DNA of 64,000 bases from Arsenicicoccus cauae (GCF_009707125.1 NZ_WLVL01000003.1:1-64000), one strand, 5' to 3'; shown: positions 1 through 9,323, counted from the first letter of the stretch. Notes: generated from the sequence alone by a model not told the origin. Translations and numbers: made by a program.

Positions 1-561
1 GGCGGCGGGAGGCACGACGGCGGGTGCGCCGCTGGGCGTGGCGGTCGCGGTAGCGGTGGCCTTCGCGCTGGCCGGGGCGCTCGGCGCCGCCGACGCCGAA
101 CCGGTCGCGGGCGCGGAGGCAGGGGCCGTCGCGGTCCCGGTGGGGGTCGGGGCGGGCTGCGTGGAGCCGGGACCCTCGACCAGGACCGGCCGGAAGCGCA
201 TCATCGAGGACTTCTTGAGCGAGTCCACCGTCTCCTGCGGCGTGCCCTTGGGCAGCGACACGACGATGTTGCGGCCACCCTGGGTGGACACCTCGGCCTC
301 GGCGACACCGGACCCGTCCACGCGCTTCTGCATGATGTCGACGGCCTGGTTCATGGTCGACTCGTCGAGGGCGCGATTGCCCTCGACCTGCGGGGCGAGC
401 ACGACCTGGGTGCCGCCGGCGAGGTCCAGCCCGAGCTTGGGGGTGAGCTGGGCGGTGCCCCAGGTGTGGACCCCGGCGAGGAGCGCCGCGAGGCCGAGCA
501 GGAGCGTGGCGAACCAGACCAGGGTCCGGCGGGCTCCCCTGGTGCGAGGGTTGCGGGCCAT
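1..561 (-). CDS. secD: SecD protein-export subunit (partial, N-terminal part only)
   Basis: SecD works with SecF and YajC in the cytoplasmic membrane, using the proton gradient to help preproteins leave the SecYEG channel. The window edge cuts the gene; 187 N-terminal residues are present. The reading frame opens with a basic stretch and one membrane segment (about residues 14-31), then the family signature GLDLAGGTQVVL (about 44-55) that begins the large external domain. From about residue 133 the protein becomes a low-complexity Ala/Pro/Thr/Ser stretch, a spacer common in high-GC SecD proteins. Its ATG shares one base with the yajC stop (TGATG), so the two genes are probably translationally coupled. 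secF would be expected beyond the left edge. Confidence 0.93.
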   Translation of the reverse strand, partial: MARNPRTRGARRTLVWFATLLLGLAALLAGVHTWGTAQLTPKLGLDLAGGTQVVLAPQVEGNRALDESTMNQAVDIMQKRVDGSGVAEAEVSTQGGRNIVVSLPKGTPQETVDSLKKSSMMRFRPVLVEGPGSTQPAPTPTGTATAPASAPATGSASAAPSAPASAKATATATATPSGAPAVVPPAA

Positions 562-905
562 CAGTCAGTGCCCTCGGCGCGGGTCGTCGTAGCGCCGCCG
601 GCAGCGGGGGCCTCGCCCATGAGGGCGCGCTCGTCGAGGGTCAGCACCACTCCGTCGGCCACCTCGACCTGCGCGATGCCGCCACCACGGGACACGAGGG
701 TCCCGATGATGCCGGAGGCGGTGAGGATCCGCTGGCCCGGCTGGAGCGACTCGGCACGGGTGGCCGCCTCCCGCTGGCGCCGGCGCGTCGTCCACCACAA
801 CCACCCCAGCATGAGCACGGGGAGCAGGAAGATCAGGTAGGACAGAGCCCCTTGGTCGTTCTGCGCCGCAGCGGCGACGAACGGGGTGGCAGAGATCATC
901 GACAC
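561..905 (-). CDS. yajC: YajC preprotein translocase subunit
   Basis: Small membrane partner of SecD/SecF. The 114-residue protein has one membrane segment (about residues 23-42) followed at once by a basic patch (TTRRRQRE). The C-terminal domain contains the YajC pattern LQPGQRILTASGIIGTLVSR, in which the RILT..GIIGTV element is typical. Length matches the family (about 85-120 residues). The start is either GTG at 905 or ATG at 899; a GAGAG ribosome site upstream fits both. It lies directly upstream of secD with a one-base overlap. The 137 bases between it and ruvB hold no gene and probably carry its promoter. Confidence 0.93.
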   Translation of the reverse strand: MSMISATPFVAAAAQNDQGALSYLIFLLPVLMLGWLWWTTRRRQREAATRAESLQPGQRILTASGIIGTLVSRGGGIAQVEVADGVVLTLDERALMGEAPAAGGATTTRAEGTD

Positions 906-1042
906 GTTCTCTCGATCGGATGGTCTGACAAGATCGCCGGCCTGGGATGACGCAGGGTGGCGACCTTGACACGTGGTGCAACGAGGAGGATTCCTCTCGG
1001 CAGTCTACGTGTCGGGTCTGTCCCCACCCAATCACCACGCGC

Positions 1043-2158
1043 TCAGGCGAACCGTCCCTCGCCGTCCAGGGGCAGCTGCTGGGTCACCGCTGCGCCTGGC
1101 GCATCCGGCGGGGCCGCGAGGCCGAGGTGCTGCCACGCCAGCGCCGTCGCCGCCCGGCCTCGAGGCGTGCGGACCATGAAGCCCTCGCGCACGAGATAGG
1201 GCTCGGCGACGGTCTCGACGGTGTCCGGCTCCTCCCCGACGGCGACCGCGAGGGTCGACAGGCCCACGGGACCGCCGCCGAAGCGCGTGCACAGCAGCTC
1301 CAGCACGCCCCGGTCGAGGCGGTCCAGGCCGCGCGCGTCGACGTCGAAGAGCGCGAGCGCCTCGTGCGCGGCCTCGAGATCGACGACACCGCGTCCGTGC
1401 ACCTGCGACCAGTCGCGGACCCGCCGCAGCAGGCGGTTGGCGATGCGGGGCGTGCCCCGGGACCTCCCGGCGATCTCGGCGATGCCGTCGTCGAGGGCCT
1501 CGACGCCGAGCAGTCGCGCGGAGCGCCCGAGGATGGCAGCGAGGTCGTCGGCGGAGTAGAAGTCGAGGTGCCCGGTGAAGCCGAAGCGGTCGCGCAGCGG
1601 CGCCGGGAGCAGACCGGCCCGAGTGGTGGCCCCCACCACGGTGAAGGGGGGCAGCTCGAGCGGGATCGCGGTCGCGCCCGGGCCCTTGCCGACGATCACG
1701 TCGACCCGGAAGTCCTCCATCGCGAGATAGAGCATCTCCTCCGCCGGTCGCGCCATCCGGTGGATCTCGTCGAGAAAGAGCACCTCCCCCTCGGCCAGGC
1801 TGGACAGGATCGCAGCGAGGTCACCGGCGTGCTGGATGGCGGGGCCGCTGGTGACCCGGATCGGCCGCTCGAGCTCGGCCGCGACGATCATCGCCAGGGT
1901 GGTCTTGCCGAGGCCTGGGGGCCCGGACAGCAGGATGTGGTCGGGCACGGCGTCGCGACGCCGGGCTGCCTCGAGCACGAGCGACAGCTGGTCGCGCACG
2001 CGTGGCTGGCCGGGGAAGTCGGCCAGACGCTTCGGCCGCAGCGCCGCCTCGACCCGCTGCTCGTCGTCGTTGCCCCGGGCGTCGACGACCCGCGCGGTCG
2101 CGTCGTAGCTGCCGTCGTCGAACGGGTCGCCGGGCCCGCTCTCCCACACCTCCGCCAC
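1043..2158 (-). CDS. ruvB: Holliday junction branch-migration ATPase RuvB
   Basis: Hexameric AAA+ motor that drives branch migration of Holliday junctions together with RuvA. The protein is 371 residues. The Walker A motif GPPGLGKT is near residue 81, Walker B/sensor region LFLDEIHR near 130, sensor 1 GATTRAG near 182, and the arginine finger region DRFG near 194; the C-terminal winged-helix domain ([11 protein letters not shown] onward) is complete. It starts 3 bases after the ruvA stop, so ruvC-ruvA-ruvB form one operon read leftwards. An N-terminal extension of about 35 acidic residues precedes the conserved [11 protein letters not shown]. Confidence 0.97.
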   Translation of the reverse strand: MAEVWESGPGDPFDDGSYDATARVVDARGNDDEQRVEAALRPKRLADFPGQPRVRDQLSLVLEAARRRDAVPDHILLSGPPGLGKTTLAMIVAAELERPIRVTSGPAIQHAGDLAAILSSLAEGEVLFLDEIHRMARPAEEMLYLAMEDFRVDVIVGKGPGATAIPLELPPFTVVGATTRAGLLPAPLRDRFGFTGHLDFYSADDLAAILGRSARLLGVEALDDGIAEIAGRSRGTPRIANRLLRRVRDWSQVHGRGVVDLEAAHEALALFDVDARGLDRLDRGVLELLCTRFGGGPVGLSTLAVAVGEEPDTVETVAEPYLVREGFMVRTPRGRAATALAWQHLGLAAPPDAPGAAVTQQLPLDGEGRFA

Positions 2159-2161
2159 GGG

Positions 2162-2758
2162 TCAGCGCCCCAGCTCGCGCAGCGCGGCGCGCAGCATCTC
2201 GCTCGTGGTCCCCGGAGCCTCGCCGGCCTTGAGGACGCGCCCGACGGCGTCCTCGGCCTGCTTGGCGCTCCAGCCGAGCCCGACCAGTGCCTCCACGACC
2301 TGCGGCTGGGTCCCACCGGCGGTCGGCGCGACACCCGCGCTCGTGGCCGCGCCCGGAAGCGCGCCCACCTTGTCGCGCAGCTCCAGCACGATGCGCTCGG
2401 CGCCCTTCTTGCCGATGCCCGGCACCTTGGTCAGCGCGACGATGTCGCCCCCGGAGATGGCCGCGCGCGCCACGTCAGGGGCGTGCACCGACAGGATCGC
2501 GAGGGCCACCTTGGGCCCCACCCCGCTCACGGTCTGGACCTGCTCGAAGAGGGCCCGCTCGTCGTCGTCGCCGAAGCCGTAGAGCGTCAACGAGTCCTCC
2601 CGGACCACCAGGCTCGTCGACAGGCGCGCCTGCTGCCCCACCCGCAGCCCGGACGCCGTGGCGGGGGTCGTGTGCACGAGCATGCCGACACCCCCGACCT
2701 CGACCACGACGTGGTCGAGCCGGGCGGTCAGCACGGTGCCCGAGACGGACGCGATCAT
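2162..2758 (-). CDS. ruvA: Holliday junction DNA helicase subunit RuvA
   Basis: Tetrameric junction-recognition subunit that loads RuvB. The 198-residue product shows the OB-fold N-terminal domain (MIASVSGTV start), the two helix-hairpin-helix motifs of domain II ([13 protein letters not shown] near residue 80 and [19 protein letters not shown] near 113), and the flexible linker followed by the RuvB-binding domain III ([15 protein letters not shown] near 160). Length is normal. It sits between ruvC (49 bp gap) and ruvB (3 bp gap). Confidence 0.97.
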   Translation of the reverse strand: MIASVSGTVLTARLDHVVVEVGGVGMLVHTTPATASGLRVGQQARLSTSLVVREDSLTLYGFGDDDERALFEQVQTVSGVGPKVALAILSVHAPDVARAAISGGDIVALTKVPGIGKKGAERIVLELRDKVGALPGAATSAGVAPTAGGTQPQVVEALVGLGWSAKQAEDAVGRVLKAGEAPGTTSEMLRAALRELGR

Positions 2759-2807
2759 GAGCTCTCCTGTGGTCCGGTCTGATGGGTCGTATGCCGCAGC
2801 GGCCGGC

Positions 2808-3473
2808 TCATCGCGCGGTCCCCCGCTGCACCGCCTGCCGCCGCGCGGCCGCGACCGCCGGGTGAGCCGACCCGCCGCTCGCGCGGTGCGCCGCCACGGC
2901 CTGCTGCCACCGGTTGGGGGCGGCGGGCTGACGGCGTCGGGCCGCGTCCAGCGCCTCGGTCGTGCGGTTGTCGGTCACGGCGTCGGCGAGCCGTGACGCC
3001 GCCCCTCCCCGCCATACCTGGCAGATGGCGAGGGCGAGGGCGTCCGCGGCGTCCGCGGGGGTGGGTCGCTCGTCGAGGCCCAGGACCCGCATCACCATGC
3101 TGGTGACCTGGGCCTTGTCGGCGCGACCGTTGCCCGTGACGGCCGCCTTGACCTCCGAGGGCGTGTGCAGCGCCAGGGGCAGGCCGCGGCGCGCAGCCGC
3201 CAGCATCGGGATCGCGCTGGCCTGGGCGGTCCCCATGATCGTCGACACGTCGCCGCGGGCGAACATGCGTTCCACGGCGATGGCGTCCGGGTCGTGGTCG
3301 TGCAGCCAGTCCTCGAGCTCGGTCTGGATCGTCAGCAGCCGTTGGTGCAGCGGGTCACCGCTGGGGGTGCGGATCACCCCGACGGCCACGAGCCGCAGGG
3401 GTCGCCCCGGGGCCCCCTCGACCACGCCGACACCGCAGCGGGTGAGGCCAGGGTCGACCCCGAGCACCCTCAT
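2808..3473 (-). CDS. ruvC: Holliday junction resolvase RuvC
   Basis: Endonuclease that resolves Holliday junctions processed by RuvAB. The chosen ATG (3473) begins [14 protein letters not shown], which contains the first catalytic aspartate (residue 7) and has a purine-rich GAGAGGGG site upstream; the frame is open further but the upstream part has no family similarity. Later catalytic acids are visible in IAVERMF (Glu) and [13 protein letters not shown] (Asp). The product is 221 residues against 160-190 typically; the extra 35-40 residues form a basic Ala/Arg-rich C-terminal tail. First gene of the ruvCAB operon. Confidence 0.95.
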   Translation of the reverse strand: MRVLGVDPGLTRCGVGVVEGAPGRPLRLVAVGVIRTPSGDPLHQRLLTIQTELEDWLHDHDPDAIAVERMFARGDVSTIMGTAQASAIPMLAAARRGLPLALHTPSEVKAAVTGNGRADKAQVTSMVMRVLGLDERPTPADAADALALAICQVWRGGAASRLADAVTDNRTTEALDAARRRQPAAPNRWQQAVAAHRASGGSAHPAVAAARRQAVQRGTAR

Positions 3474-3877
3474 GCCGTCACCCCTCTCGCCGATCGTTCG
3501 CGCGACGGTCTCACCGTGCGCACCGACAGTCTCCACCGTGCGCACCGTCAGGCTAGGCGGGACACACCGAGGCTCCGAACACACGTTCGCCGCGCGGGCC
3601 ATCCCTCGCCCGTCTCCGCCGCCATCCCCTGCCTGGCCTGCCATCCCACGTCCTGGGCTGCAGCACGAGACCGACGCGGCGACCTAAGACGGGCGCCAGA
3701 ACCCCAGACCAGGGACACCCAGGCACACGCCAGCGGGGCCGGCACGACCCCCGTCGCCCCAGCCCCGCTCCTACGTCGCTCGTGTCCTCGCGCTGTCGTC
3801 AGTCCTCGAACCCTCTGGTCGGACCTCCTCCGCGCTCCGGGCCTCGCTCCTACGTCGCTCGTGTCCTCGCGCTGTCG
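3474..3877. other. Gene-free spacer with hairpin and 43 bp direct repeats
   Basis: About 400 bases between ruvC and yebC hold no convincing gene. They contain a hairpin with 8 bp arms (agcggggc at 3732-3739 pairing with 3762-3769), plausibly a terminator for yebC, and the first copy of a 43 bp repeat whose second copy overlaps the yebC stop. The ruvC promoter should lie in the right part next to 3473. Confidence 0.6.
3766..3808. repeat. 43 bp direct repeat, copy 1
   Basis: Exact match over 43 bases with 3845-3887, offset 79 bases. This copy lies downstream of yebC and is non-coding. It looks like a local duplication of the end of the yebC gene. Confidence 0.9.
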
Positions 3878-3887
3878 TCAGTCCTCG
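3845..3887. repeat. 43 bp direct repeat, copy 2 (contains the yebC stop)
   Basis: Second copy of the 43-base repeat. It covers the last two codons and stop of yebC (stop at 3878-3880) plus 33 bases downstream, so copy 1 carries a duplicated yebC 3' end. Confidence 0.9.
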
Positions 3888-4654
3888 TCGTTCAGGCCGA
3901 GCTCGTCAGCCACCTCGTCGCTGATGTCGCCGTTGGTCCAGACGTTCTGCACGTCGTCGCTGTCCTCGAGCGCGTCCACGACCTTCATCATCTTGGTGGC
4001 GCCGTCGGCGTCCAGGTCGACCTTGAGGTTGGGCACGAACGACGCCTCCGCCGACTCGTACTCCAGCCCGGCCTCCTCGATGGCCTTGCGCACGCCCACG
4101 AAATCCGTTGCCTCCGAGATGATCTCGAAGGTGTCACCCTCGTCGTTGACCTCCTCGGCCCCGGCGTCCAGCACGATCTCGAGCAGGTCGTCCTCGGTCA
4201 GGTCCCGGCCCTTGTTGGCCTTGGGCACCGCGACGACACCCTTGCGGGAGAAGTTGTAGGCGACCGAGCCCGGGTCGGCGAGGTTGCCCCCGTTGCGGGT
4301 CAGGGCCACGCGCACCTCGGTGGCGGCCCGGTTGCGGTTGTCGGTGAGGCACTCGATGAGCACGGCGACGCCGTTGGGGGCGTACCCCTCGTACATGATC
4401 GTCTGCCAGTCGGCGCCGCCGGACTCCGCACCGGAGCCGCGCTTGAGCGCGCGGTCGATGTTGTCGTTGGGGACGGAGTTCTTCTTGGCCTTCTGGACCG
4501 CGTCGTACAGCGTCGGGTTGCCGGCCGGGTCGGCGCCGCCGGACTTGCACGCGACCTCGATGTTCTTGATCAGCTTGGCGAACAGCTTGCCGCGCTTGGC
4601 GTCGATCGCCGCCTTCTTGTGCTTGGTGGTGGCCCATTTGGAGTGGCCGCTCAT
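3878..4654 (-). CDS. yebC: YebC/PmpR family protein
   Basis: Member of the YebC family, described as DNA-binding regulators and more recently as a translation factor easing ribosome stalling at proline stretches. The 258-residue product starts [15 protein letters not shown], the hallmark N-terminus, and carries [24 protein letters not shown]-like and [11 protein letters not shown] motifs of domain 2. It ends in an acidic tail ([16 protein letters not shown]...). The ATG at 4654 has no strong ribosome site but matches the conserved family start; the frame runs on upstream without similarity. It lies downstream of pdxT in the conserved pdxS-pdxT-yebC-ruvC order. Confidence 0.96.
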   Translation of the reverse strand: MSGHSKWATTKHKKAAIDAKRGKLFAKLIKNIEVACKSGGADPAGNPTLYDAVQKAKKNSVPNDNIDRALKRGSGAESGGADWQTIMYEGYAPNGVAVLIECLTDNRNRAATEVRVALTRNGGNLADPGSVAYNFSRKGVVAVPKANKGRDLTEDDLLEIVLDAGAEEVNDEGDTFEIISEATDFVGVRKAIEEAGLEYESAEASFVPNLKVDLDADGATKMMKVVDALEDSDDVQNVWTNGDISDEVADELGLNDED

Positions 4655-4695
4655 ACGTAAGCTCCTCGTGTGTCCGGCGTGGCAACTGGCCCAGT

Positions 4696-5319
4696 CTACG
4701 CGCCGCGCACCAGGTCGACGAAGTACTCGTGCACCCGCAGGTCGCCCGTGACCTCGGGGTGAAAGCTCGTGACCAGCAGGGGGCCCTGCCGCGCCATCAC
4801 GACCTTGCCCGCCGCGTCGCCCTGGACCGACGACGGCACGCTGGCCAGCACCTCGACCTCGCTCCCCACGTCCTCGACCCACGGCGCCCGGATGAACACC
4901 GCCCGCAGCGGGTCGGCCACCCCGTCCCGGATCGCCGGCACCGACAGATCCGCCTCGAAGGAGTCCACCTGCCGCCCGAACGCGTTGCGCCGCACCGTGA
5001 TGTCCATGCCGCCCAGCGTCTGCTGGTCGGCCGTCGCGTCGGTCACGCGGTCGGCGAGCATGATCATGCCCGCGCAGGACCCGTAGGCCGGCATACCGGC
5101 CGTGATCCGGTCCTGCAACGGGCCCTGCAGGCCGAAGGCCCGGACCAGCTTGTCCATGACGGTGGACTCGCCACCGGGGATGACGATCCCGTCCAGCTCG
5201 TCGAGCTCCTCGGGCCGGCGGACGGTGATGGCCTGCACGCGCAGGCACTCCAAGGCGTGGACGTGCTCGCGCACGTCCCCCTGGACGGCGAGGACTCCGA
5301 TGCGGGTGGGGGCGGTCAC
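4696..5319 (-). CDS. pdxT: Pyridoxal 5'-phosphate synthase glutaminase subunit PdxT
   Basis: Class I glutamine amidotransferase that releases ammonia from glutamine for PdxS. The 207-residue product begins [19 protein letters not shown]. Visible motifs are IPGGEST, the nucleophile elbow YGSCAGMI (Cys) and the His/Glu pair in FHPEVTGD. Length matches the family. I chose the GTG at 5319 because homology begins there; the frame is open about 90 bases further upstream but without family sequence. A TAGGGT box sits 7 bases upstream of the GTG, suggesting a leaderless transcript of its own, consistent with a terminator between pdxS and pdxT. Confidence 0.95.
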   Translation of the reverse strand: MTAPTRIGVLAVQGDVREHVHALECLRVQAITVRRPEELDELDGIVIPGGESTVMDKLVRAFGLQGPLQDRITAGMPAYGSCAGMIMLADRVTDATADQQTLGGMDITVRRNAFGRQVDSFEADLSVPAIRDGVADPLRAVFIRAPWVEDVGSEVEVLASVPSSVQGDAAGKVVMARQGPLLVTSFHPEVTGDLRVHEYFVDLVRGA

Positions 5320-5326
5320 CCGCGCC

Positions 5327-5332
5327 ACCCTA
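5327..5332 (-). promoter_or_regulatory. Candidate -10 box of pdxT (leaderless)
   Basis: TAGGGT on the minus strand, 7 bases before the GTG start, which would place the transcription start at or next to the start codon. No clear -35 element is visible. Confidence 0.4.
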
Positions 5333-5493
5333 GTGTCCCTGCTCGTATGACGACGACCGCGCCCGCCACGAGTCGTCGCCCAGCGGGGTTCGGGCATACA
5401 GGACCTCACGGCCCCGCCGCCGCGGACTGACCAGACCGGCCCGGGTCACGACCTGCTCCGCCCTGACCGTCACCGCCGTGCACCGCGTCCGGG

Positions 5494-5527
5494 GCTCCTC
5501 ACCCCGCCCCGAGGCGAGGTGAGGAGC
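5494..5527 (-). terminator. Hairpin terminator after pdxS
   Basis: Inverted repeat gctcctcacc (5494-5503) / ggtgaggagc (5518-5527) with a further 4 bp inner stem, 14 bases after the pdxS stop. There is no T-run, as is usual in high-GC actinobacteria. Confidence 0.75.
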
Positions 5528-5541
5528 TCGTCGCGCTCAGC

Positions 5542-6471
5542 TCACCAGCCGCGCTCGGCGAGGCGGTGCGGCACGGGGATGTCATCGACGTTGATGCCGA
5601 CCATGGCCTCCCCGAGGCCGCGGGAGACCTGGGCGATGGTGTCGGGGTCGTCGTAGAAGGTGGTGGCCTTGACGATGGCCGCCGCCCGCTCGGCCGGGTT
5701 GCCGGACTTGAAGATCCCGGACCCGACGAAGACGCCCTCGGCGCCGAGCTGCATCATCATGGCCGCGTCGGCGGGGGTGGCGATGCCGCCGGCGGTGAAG
5801 AGCACGACGGGCAGCTTGCCGGCGTGCGCGACCTCACGCACGAGCTCGTAGGGCGCCTGCAGCTCCTTGGCCGCGACGTACAGCTCGTCGGCGGCCATGG
5901 ACTGCAGCCGGTTGATCTCGCTGCGGATCTTGCGCATGTGCATCGTGGCGTTGGAGACGTCACCGGTGCCGGCCTCGCCCTTGGAGCGGATCATGGCGGC
6001 GCCTTCGGTGATGCGGCGCAGGGCCTCGCCCAGGTTGGTCGCCCCGCACACGAAGGGGACGGTGAAGGCCCACTTGTCGATGTGGTTGCTGTAGTCCGCC
6101 GGGGTGAGCACCTCGGACTCGTCGACGTAGTCGACGCCCAGCGACTGCAGCACCTGGGCCTCGACGAAGTGACCGATCCGGGCCTTGGCCATGACGGGGA
6201 TGGAGACGGCGGAGATGATGCCGTCGATCATGTCGGGGTCGCTCATGCGCGACACGCCACCCTGGGCGCGGATGTCGGCGGGGACCCGCTCGAGCGCCAT
6301 GACCGCGACGGCGCCGGCGTCCTCGGCGATCTTGGCCTGCTCCGGCGTGACGACGTCCATGATCACCCCGCCCTTGAGCATCTCGGCCATGCCGCGCTTG
6401 ACGCGGGTGGTGCCGGTGCCGGCGCTGGGGACGGAGGGGGTGGTCGCAGGGGTGGACTCGGTGGTGCTCAT
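5542..6471 (-). CDS. pdxS: Pyridoxal 5'-phosphate synthase subunit PdxS
   Basis: Makes vitamin B6 from ribose 5-phosphate, glyceraldehyde 3-phosphate and ammonia supplied by PdxT, as a double-hexamer TIM barrel. The 309-residue product is highly conserved: [16 protein letters not shown] at the N-terminus, the first active-site lysine in [10 protein letters not shown], the second in [11 protein letters not shown], and [16 protein letters not shown] near the phosphate site. The N-terminal 22 residues are a variable Ser/Thr/Pro leader. A possible -10 box TACGAT (6528-6533, minus strand) lies upstream. It is followed by a strong hairpin and then pdxT. Confidence 0.98.
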   Translation of the reverse strand: MSTTESTPATTPSVPSAGTGTTRVKRGMAEMLKGGVIMDVVTPEQAKIAEDAGAVAVMALERVPADIRAQGGVSRMSDPDMIDGIISAVSIPVMAKARIGHFVEAQVLQSLGVDYVDESEVLTPADYSNHIDKWAFTVPFVCGATNLGEALRRITEGAAMIRSKGEAGTGDVSNATMHMRKIRSEINRLQSMAADELYVAAKELQAPYELVREVAHAGKLPVVLFTAGGIATPADAAMMMQLGAEGVFVGSGIFKSGNPAERAAAIVKATTFYDDPDTIAQVSRGLGEAMVGINVDDIPVPHRLAERGW

Positions 6472-6565
6472 CGCGATGGGGCTGCCTTAGCTCGAGGACT
6501 GCTGTGTCGACGTCGGTGTCGGCGTCATCGTAGGTCCAACCAGGCGCCACGCCCGCATCGGCCGG

Positions 6566-7186
6566 TCACTCCAGCGCGGACGGCAGCCGGTCGTCGAACT
6601 CGACGGTCCGCGGCAGCTCGGCGTGCCCGGCGAGCCGGAAGGCCCGCACGAGGCGCTTGCGACGCACCCGCTGCACGTCCACGACCGCGTCGTTGTGGAA
6701 GCGCCGCGCCAGCTGGACCCGCGTGCACGAGCTGCGGAGTCGCTGGAGGAGCACGCGCCCGCCGTGGTCACCGTCGCGGCGCAGCCCGTCGACCGTCTCG
6801 GGCGGCAGGGCGAGGTCCAGGGCCTGGGACAGGTCCGTCTCGGCCTCGACGCGGGCGTCGACCGGCTCGTCCTCGAGCTCGAGCGACTCGGCGGCCGCCG
6901 CGGCGAGGAACAGCGAGGTGGCAGGGTCCAGCAGGCCCGACCCGGCGAGCTCCTGCACCGCCTCGGCGCGTCTCACCAGCTGGGCGTCGACCGCGACCAG
7001 CGCGCCCTCCACGCGCGCGTGCAGCCGGTCCAGCCGCGCCGCGGTGTAGGTCAGCCGCCAGGCCAGCAGCACCAGCGCGAGCCCGAGGAGGACGAGCGGC
7101 CCGGGGATGCTGGGCACCTCGGGGATGCCGAGGAACCTCGCGATGACCGCGATGACCGGGATGACCGTGATGACCGGGACGGGCAT
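6566..7186 (-). CDS. LemA-like membrane protein in the PIM operon
   Basis: Function unknown. The 206-residue product has an unusual N-terminus of repeated V-I-x triplets, one membrane segment (about residues 28-47, GPLVLLGLALVLLAWRL), then a helical domain. LARLDRLHARVEGALVAVDAQLVRR resembles the LemA opening (helix with two-strand coiled coil), and the C-terminal ARRFHNDAVVDVQ...LPRTVEFDD mirrors LemA's ARxFYNDAVxxYN..FF ending, so I read it as a divergent LemA-fold protein anchored in the membrane. Its ATG shares one base with the pimA stop (TGATG). In mycobacteria this operon position holds a NUDIX gene instead. Confidence 0.6.
   Translation of the reverse strand: MPVPVITVIPVIAVIARFLGIPEVPSIPGPLVLLGLALVLLAWRLTYTAARLDRLHARVEGALVAVDAQLVRRAEAVQELAGSGLLDPATSLFLAAAAAESLELEDEPVDARVEAETDLSQALDLALPPETVDGLRRDGDHGGRVLLQRLRSSCTRVQLARRFHNDAVVDVQRVRRKRLVRAFRLAGHAELPRTVEFDDRLPSALE
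7142..7176. repeat. Tandem 9-base repeat, four units
   Basis: gatgaccg recurs at 7142, 7151, 7160 and 7169, an exact 9-base period. It lies in the first codons of the LemA-like gene and encodes V-I-x triplets ahead of the membrane segment. Confidence 0.85.
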
Positions 7187-8403
7187 CAGGAGCGCCTCGC
7201 CCCGCGGCCGAGGCTGTCACCGAGGCCCTGGGTGAGGCTTCGGCCGAGGCCCTCCAGCCGCCTCGACACGGCGCCACGCGGCTTCGCGGGGGCGCCGAGC
7301 AACACGGTCTCGTAGACCGCGAGCACCTGGTCGGCCACCACGGACCAGTCGAACTGCCGGGCCCGGTCCTGCCCCAGCCGGGACAGCTCCGCGCGCCGAG
7401 CGGGGTCCGCCAGCAGCGCCACGGCGGCCTCCGCCAGGGACCCGCTCGACTCGTTGGCAAAGGTCGCTCCGGCCCGGCCCCCGTCCAGCACGCGGACGAA
7501 CGCCGGGATGTCCGACGCCAGCACCGGGGCCCCAGCGGCCATGGCCTCGACCAGGATGATCCCGAAGCTCTCGCCGCCGGTGTTGGGGGCGACGTAGAGG
7601 TCGGCGGAGCGAAAGAGCGCGGCCTTGTCGTCGTCGGAGACCGCCCCGAGCAGCTCGACGCTGCACCCGTCGGGCACCGCCGCGCGCACGGCCTCCTGGT
7701 CGCCCGGCCCCGCGACGAGCAGCCGCACGCCGGGCACCGCGCGGGTGATGGCGGGCAGAGCCTCGAGCAGCAGCGGCAGGCCCTTGCGCGGCTCCTGCAG
7801 CCGGCCGAGGAAGGCGATGGTCGGCCGCTCGGGCGAACCTTGCCACGCGGGCCGCACGGGCGCTGCCGCGAACCGGTCGACGTAGACGCCGTTGGGGATG
7901 ACCACGGCGTCGCCGCCGTAGTGCGTGGTCACGGTGCGGCGCGCGTCCTCGGAGACCGCGATGCGGCCCAGGATCTTCTCCAGCGACGGGCGGAAGGCGG
8001 GATAGACGGTCTGCATCGCCCGCGAGCGCACCTGCGAGGAGTGGAAGGTCGCGACGATCGGGCACTCGGCCTGCCAGAGGGCGAGGGTGCCGATCGACGG
8101 GGTGATCGGCTCGTGGATGTGCACCACGTCGAAGGCGCCGTCCTCGAGCCAGCGACCGACGCGCGCGGCCGTCACCGGCCCGAAGTTCAGCCGCGCCACG
8201 GACCCGTTGTACTTGACGGGGACAGCGCGTCCGGCGCTCACGACGTACGGCGGCAGCACAGTGTCCTCGTCGGCCGGCGCCAGCACCGACACCGCGTGCC
8301 CCTCGCGCAGGAGCCACCCGGCCAGGTCGCGCACGTGGAACTGCACCCCCCCAGCCACGTCGAAGGAGTACGGGCAGACGATCCCGACGCGCAGCGAGGT
8401 CAC
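7186..8403 (-). CDS. pimA: Phosphatidyl-myo-inositol mannosyltransferase PimA
   Basis: GT4-family glycosyltransferase that moves mannose from GDP-mannose to phosphatidylinositol, the first step of PIM and lipomannan synthesis on the inner face of the membrane. The 405-residue product starts VTSLRVGIVCPYSFDVAGGVQFHV, the usual GT4 opening with the Gly-rich GGVQ loop. FLGRLQEPRKGL marks the donor-binding domain and ESFGIILVE gives the E-x7-E motif. The GTG (8403) overlaps the stop of the acyltransferase gene as GTGA, the reason for choosing this start although the frame is open upstream. Its place after pgsA and the acyltransferase matches Rv2610c. Confidence 0.93.
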   Translation of the reverse strand: MTSLRVGIVCPYSFDVAGGVQFHVRDLAGWLLREGHAVSVLAPADEDTVLPPYVVSAGRAVPVKYNGSVARLNFGPVTAARVGRWLEDGAFDVVHIHEPITPSIGTLALWQAECPIVATFHSSQVRSRAMQTVYPAFRPSLEKILGRIAVSEDARRTVTTHYGGDAVVIPNGVYVDRFAAAPVRPAWQGSPERPTIAFLGRLQEPRKGLPLLLEALPAITRAVPGVRLLVAGPGDQEAVRAAVPDGCSVELLGAVSDDDKAALFRSADLYVAPNTGGESFGIILVEAMAAGAPVLASDIPAFVRVLDGGRAGATFANESSGSLAEAAVALLADPARRAELSRLGQDRARQFDWSVVADQVLAVYETVLLGAPAKPRGAVSRRLEGLGRSLTQGLGDSLGRGARRS

Positions 8404-9323
8404 CGCACGTCCTCGGCAAAGACCCGCTGCATCATGTGCCAGTCGGCCGTATGCCGGACGACCGCCGCCTCGAGCGCCGCCGCACAGCTCTGGGTCATGG
8501 CCGCGGCCTTGTCCCTCGTGCGACCCGTCTCCGGCACGGGCACCTGCTCGTGGAAGGTCACGACGACGTCGTGGCCGCTGCCGGTCCCGCCCGGTCCCCG
8601 CCGGCGCTCGTAGTGCACCGAGACGGGGTGCAGGGGTGCCCCCGTCGCGACGGCGAGGGCGGCCGGGCCGGGCGCCATCCGGGCCTCGCGCCCGCAGAAG
8701 GTCACGGTGACGCCCTGGTCGGTCAGGTCTCGGTCGGCGAGCAGGGGCACGAAACCCCCTGCGCGCAGCGCGCGCACGAGCTCGGGCATGGCCGGCGGCC
8801 CACCGGTCAGCGGCAGGATCCGCATGCCGAGCCGCTCGCGGAAGGCGACGAAGGCCTCGTAGACCTCCTCGGGGCGCAGGCGCTCCGCCACGGTCGTGAC
8901 GGGCGCGAGCTCGTGCGTGGACCAGGCCCCCGCGAGGTCCCAGTTGCCCAGGTGGCCGAGGAACATCACTGCACCGCGCCCCTCGCGCAGCGACGCCCGC
9001 ACCCCCTCGTCGCCGACGACCCGCACGGTCTCGTGCAGCACCTGCGGCGTGAGGTCGGGCAGGCGGAAGGCGTCGCACCAGTACCGCAGGTAGGAGCGCA
9101 TCCCCTCGCCGACGAGCGTCTCGAGCTGGGTCGCCGTCAGCTCGGGCCGCACCCGCGCGTAGTTGGCCCGCAGCCGCTGCACCGAGCGCCCGTCCCGGCG
9201 GTGCGTGACGTCGGCGACCCGGTCGAAGGCGGCGTAGGCGACCCGGGCGGGCAGCAGGCGCACGACGCGCCAGCCGGCACGGAACGCCCAGACGGTGGCC
9301 CGGTCGGCGAGGCGGTTCGGCAT
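8400..9323 (-). CDS. patA: Phosphatidylinositol mannoside acyltransferase
   Basis: LpxL/HtrB-family acyltransferase that acylates the mannose of PIM1/PIM2 using acyl-CoA. The 307-residue product carries the catalytic HX4D motif in GHLGNWD (about residue 131) and the PLLADRDLTDQGV segment (about 203) typical of the family. Genes on both sides (pgsA upstream by 6 bp, pimA overlapping by 4 bp) supply and then modify phosphatidylinositol, which supports the assignment to the Rv2611c group rather than to lipid A enzymes. Cytoplasmic face of the membrane. Confidence 0.9.
   Translation of the reverse strand: MPNRLADRATVWAFRAGWRVVRLLPARVAYAAFDRVADVTHRRDGRSVQRLRANYARVRPELTATQLETLVGEGMRSYLRYWCDAFRLPDLTPQVLHETVRVVGDEGVRASLREGRGAVMFLGHLGNWDLAGAWSTHELAPVTTVAERLRPEEVYEAFVAFRERLGMRILPLTGGPPAMPELVRALRAGGFVPLLADRDLTDQGVTVTFCGREARMAPGPAALAVATGAPLHPVSVHYERRRGPGGTGSGHDVVVTFHEQVPVPETGRTRDKAAAMTQSCAAALEAAVVRHTADWHMMQRVFAEDVR

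Noticed and set aside
947-2782. 611-codon open frame on the plus strand opposite ruvB/ruvA
   Set aside because: Antisense shadow of real genes caused by high third-position G+C; composition is Arg/Gly/His-rich with no motif.
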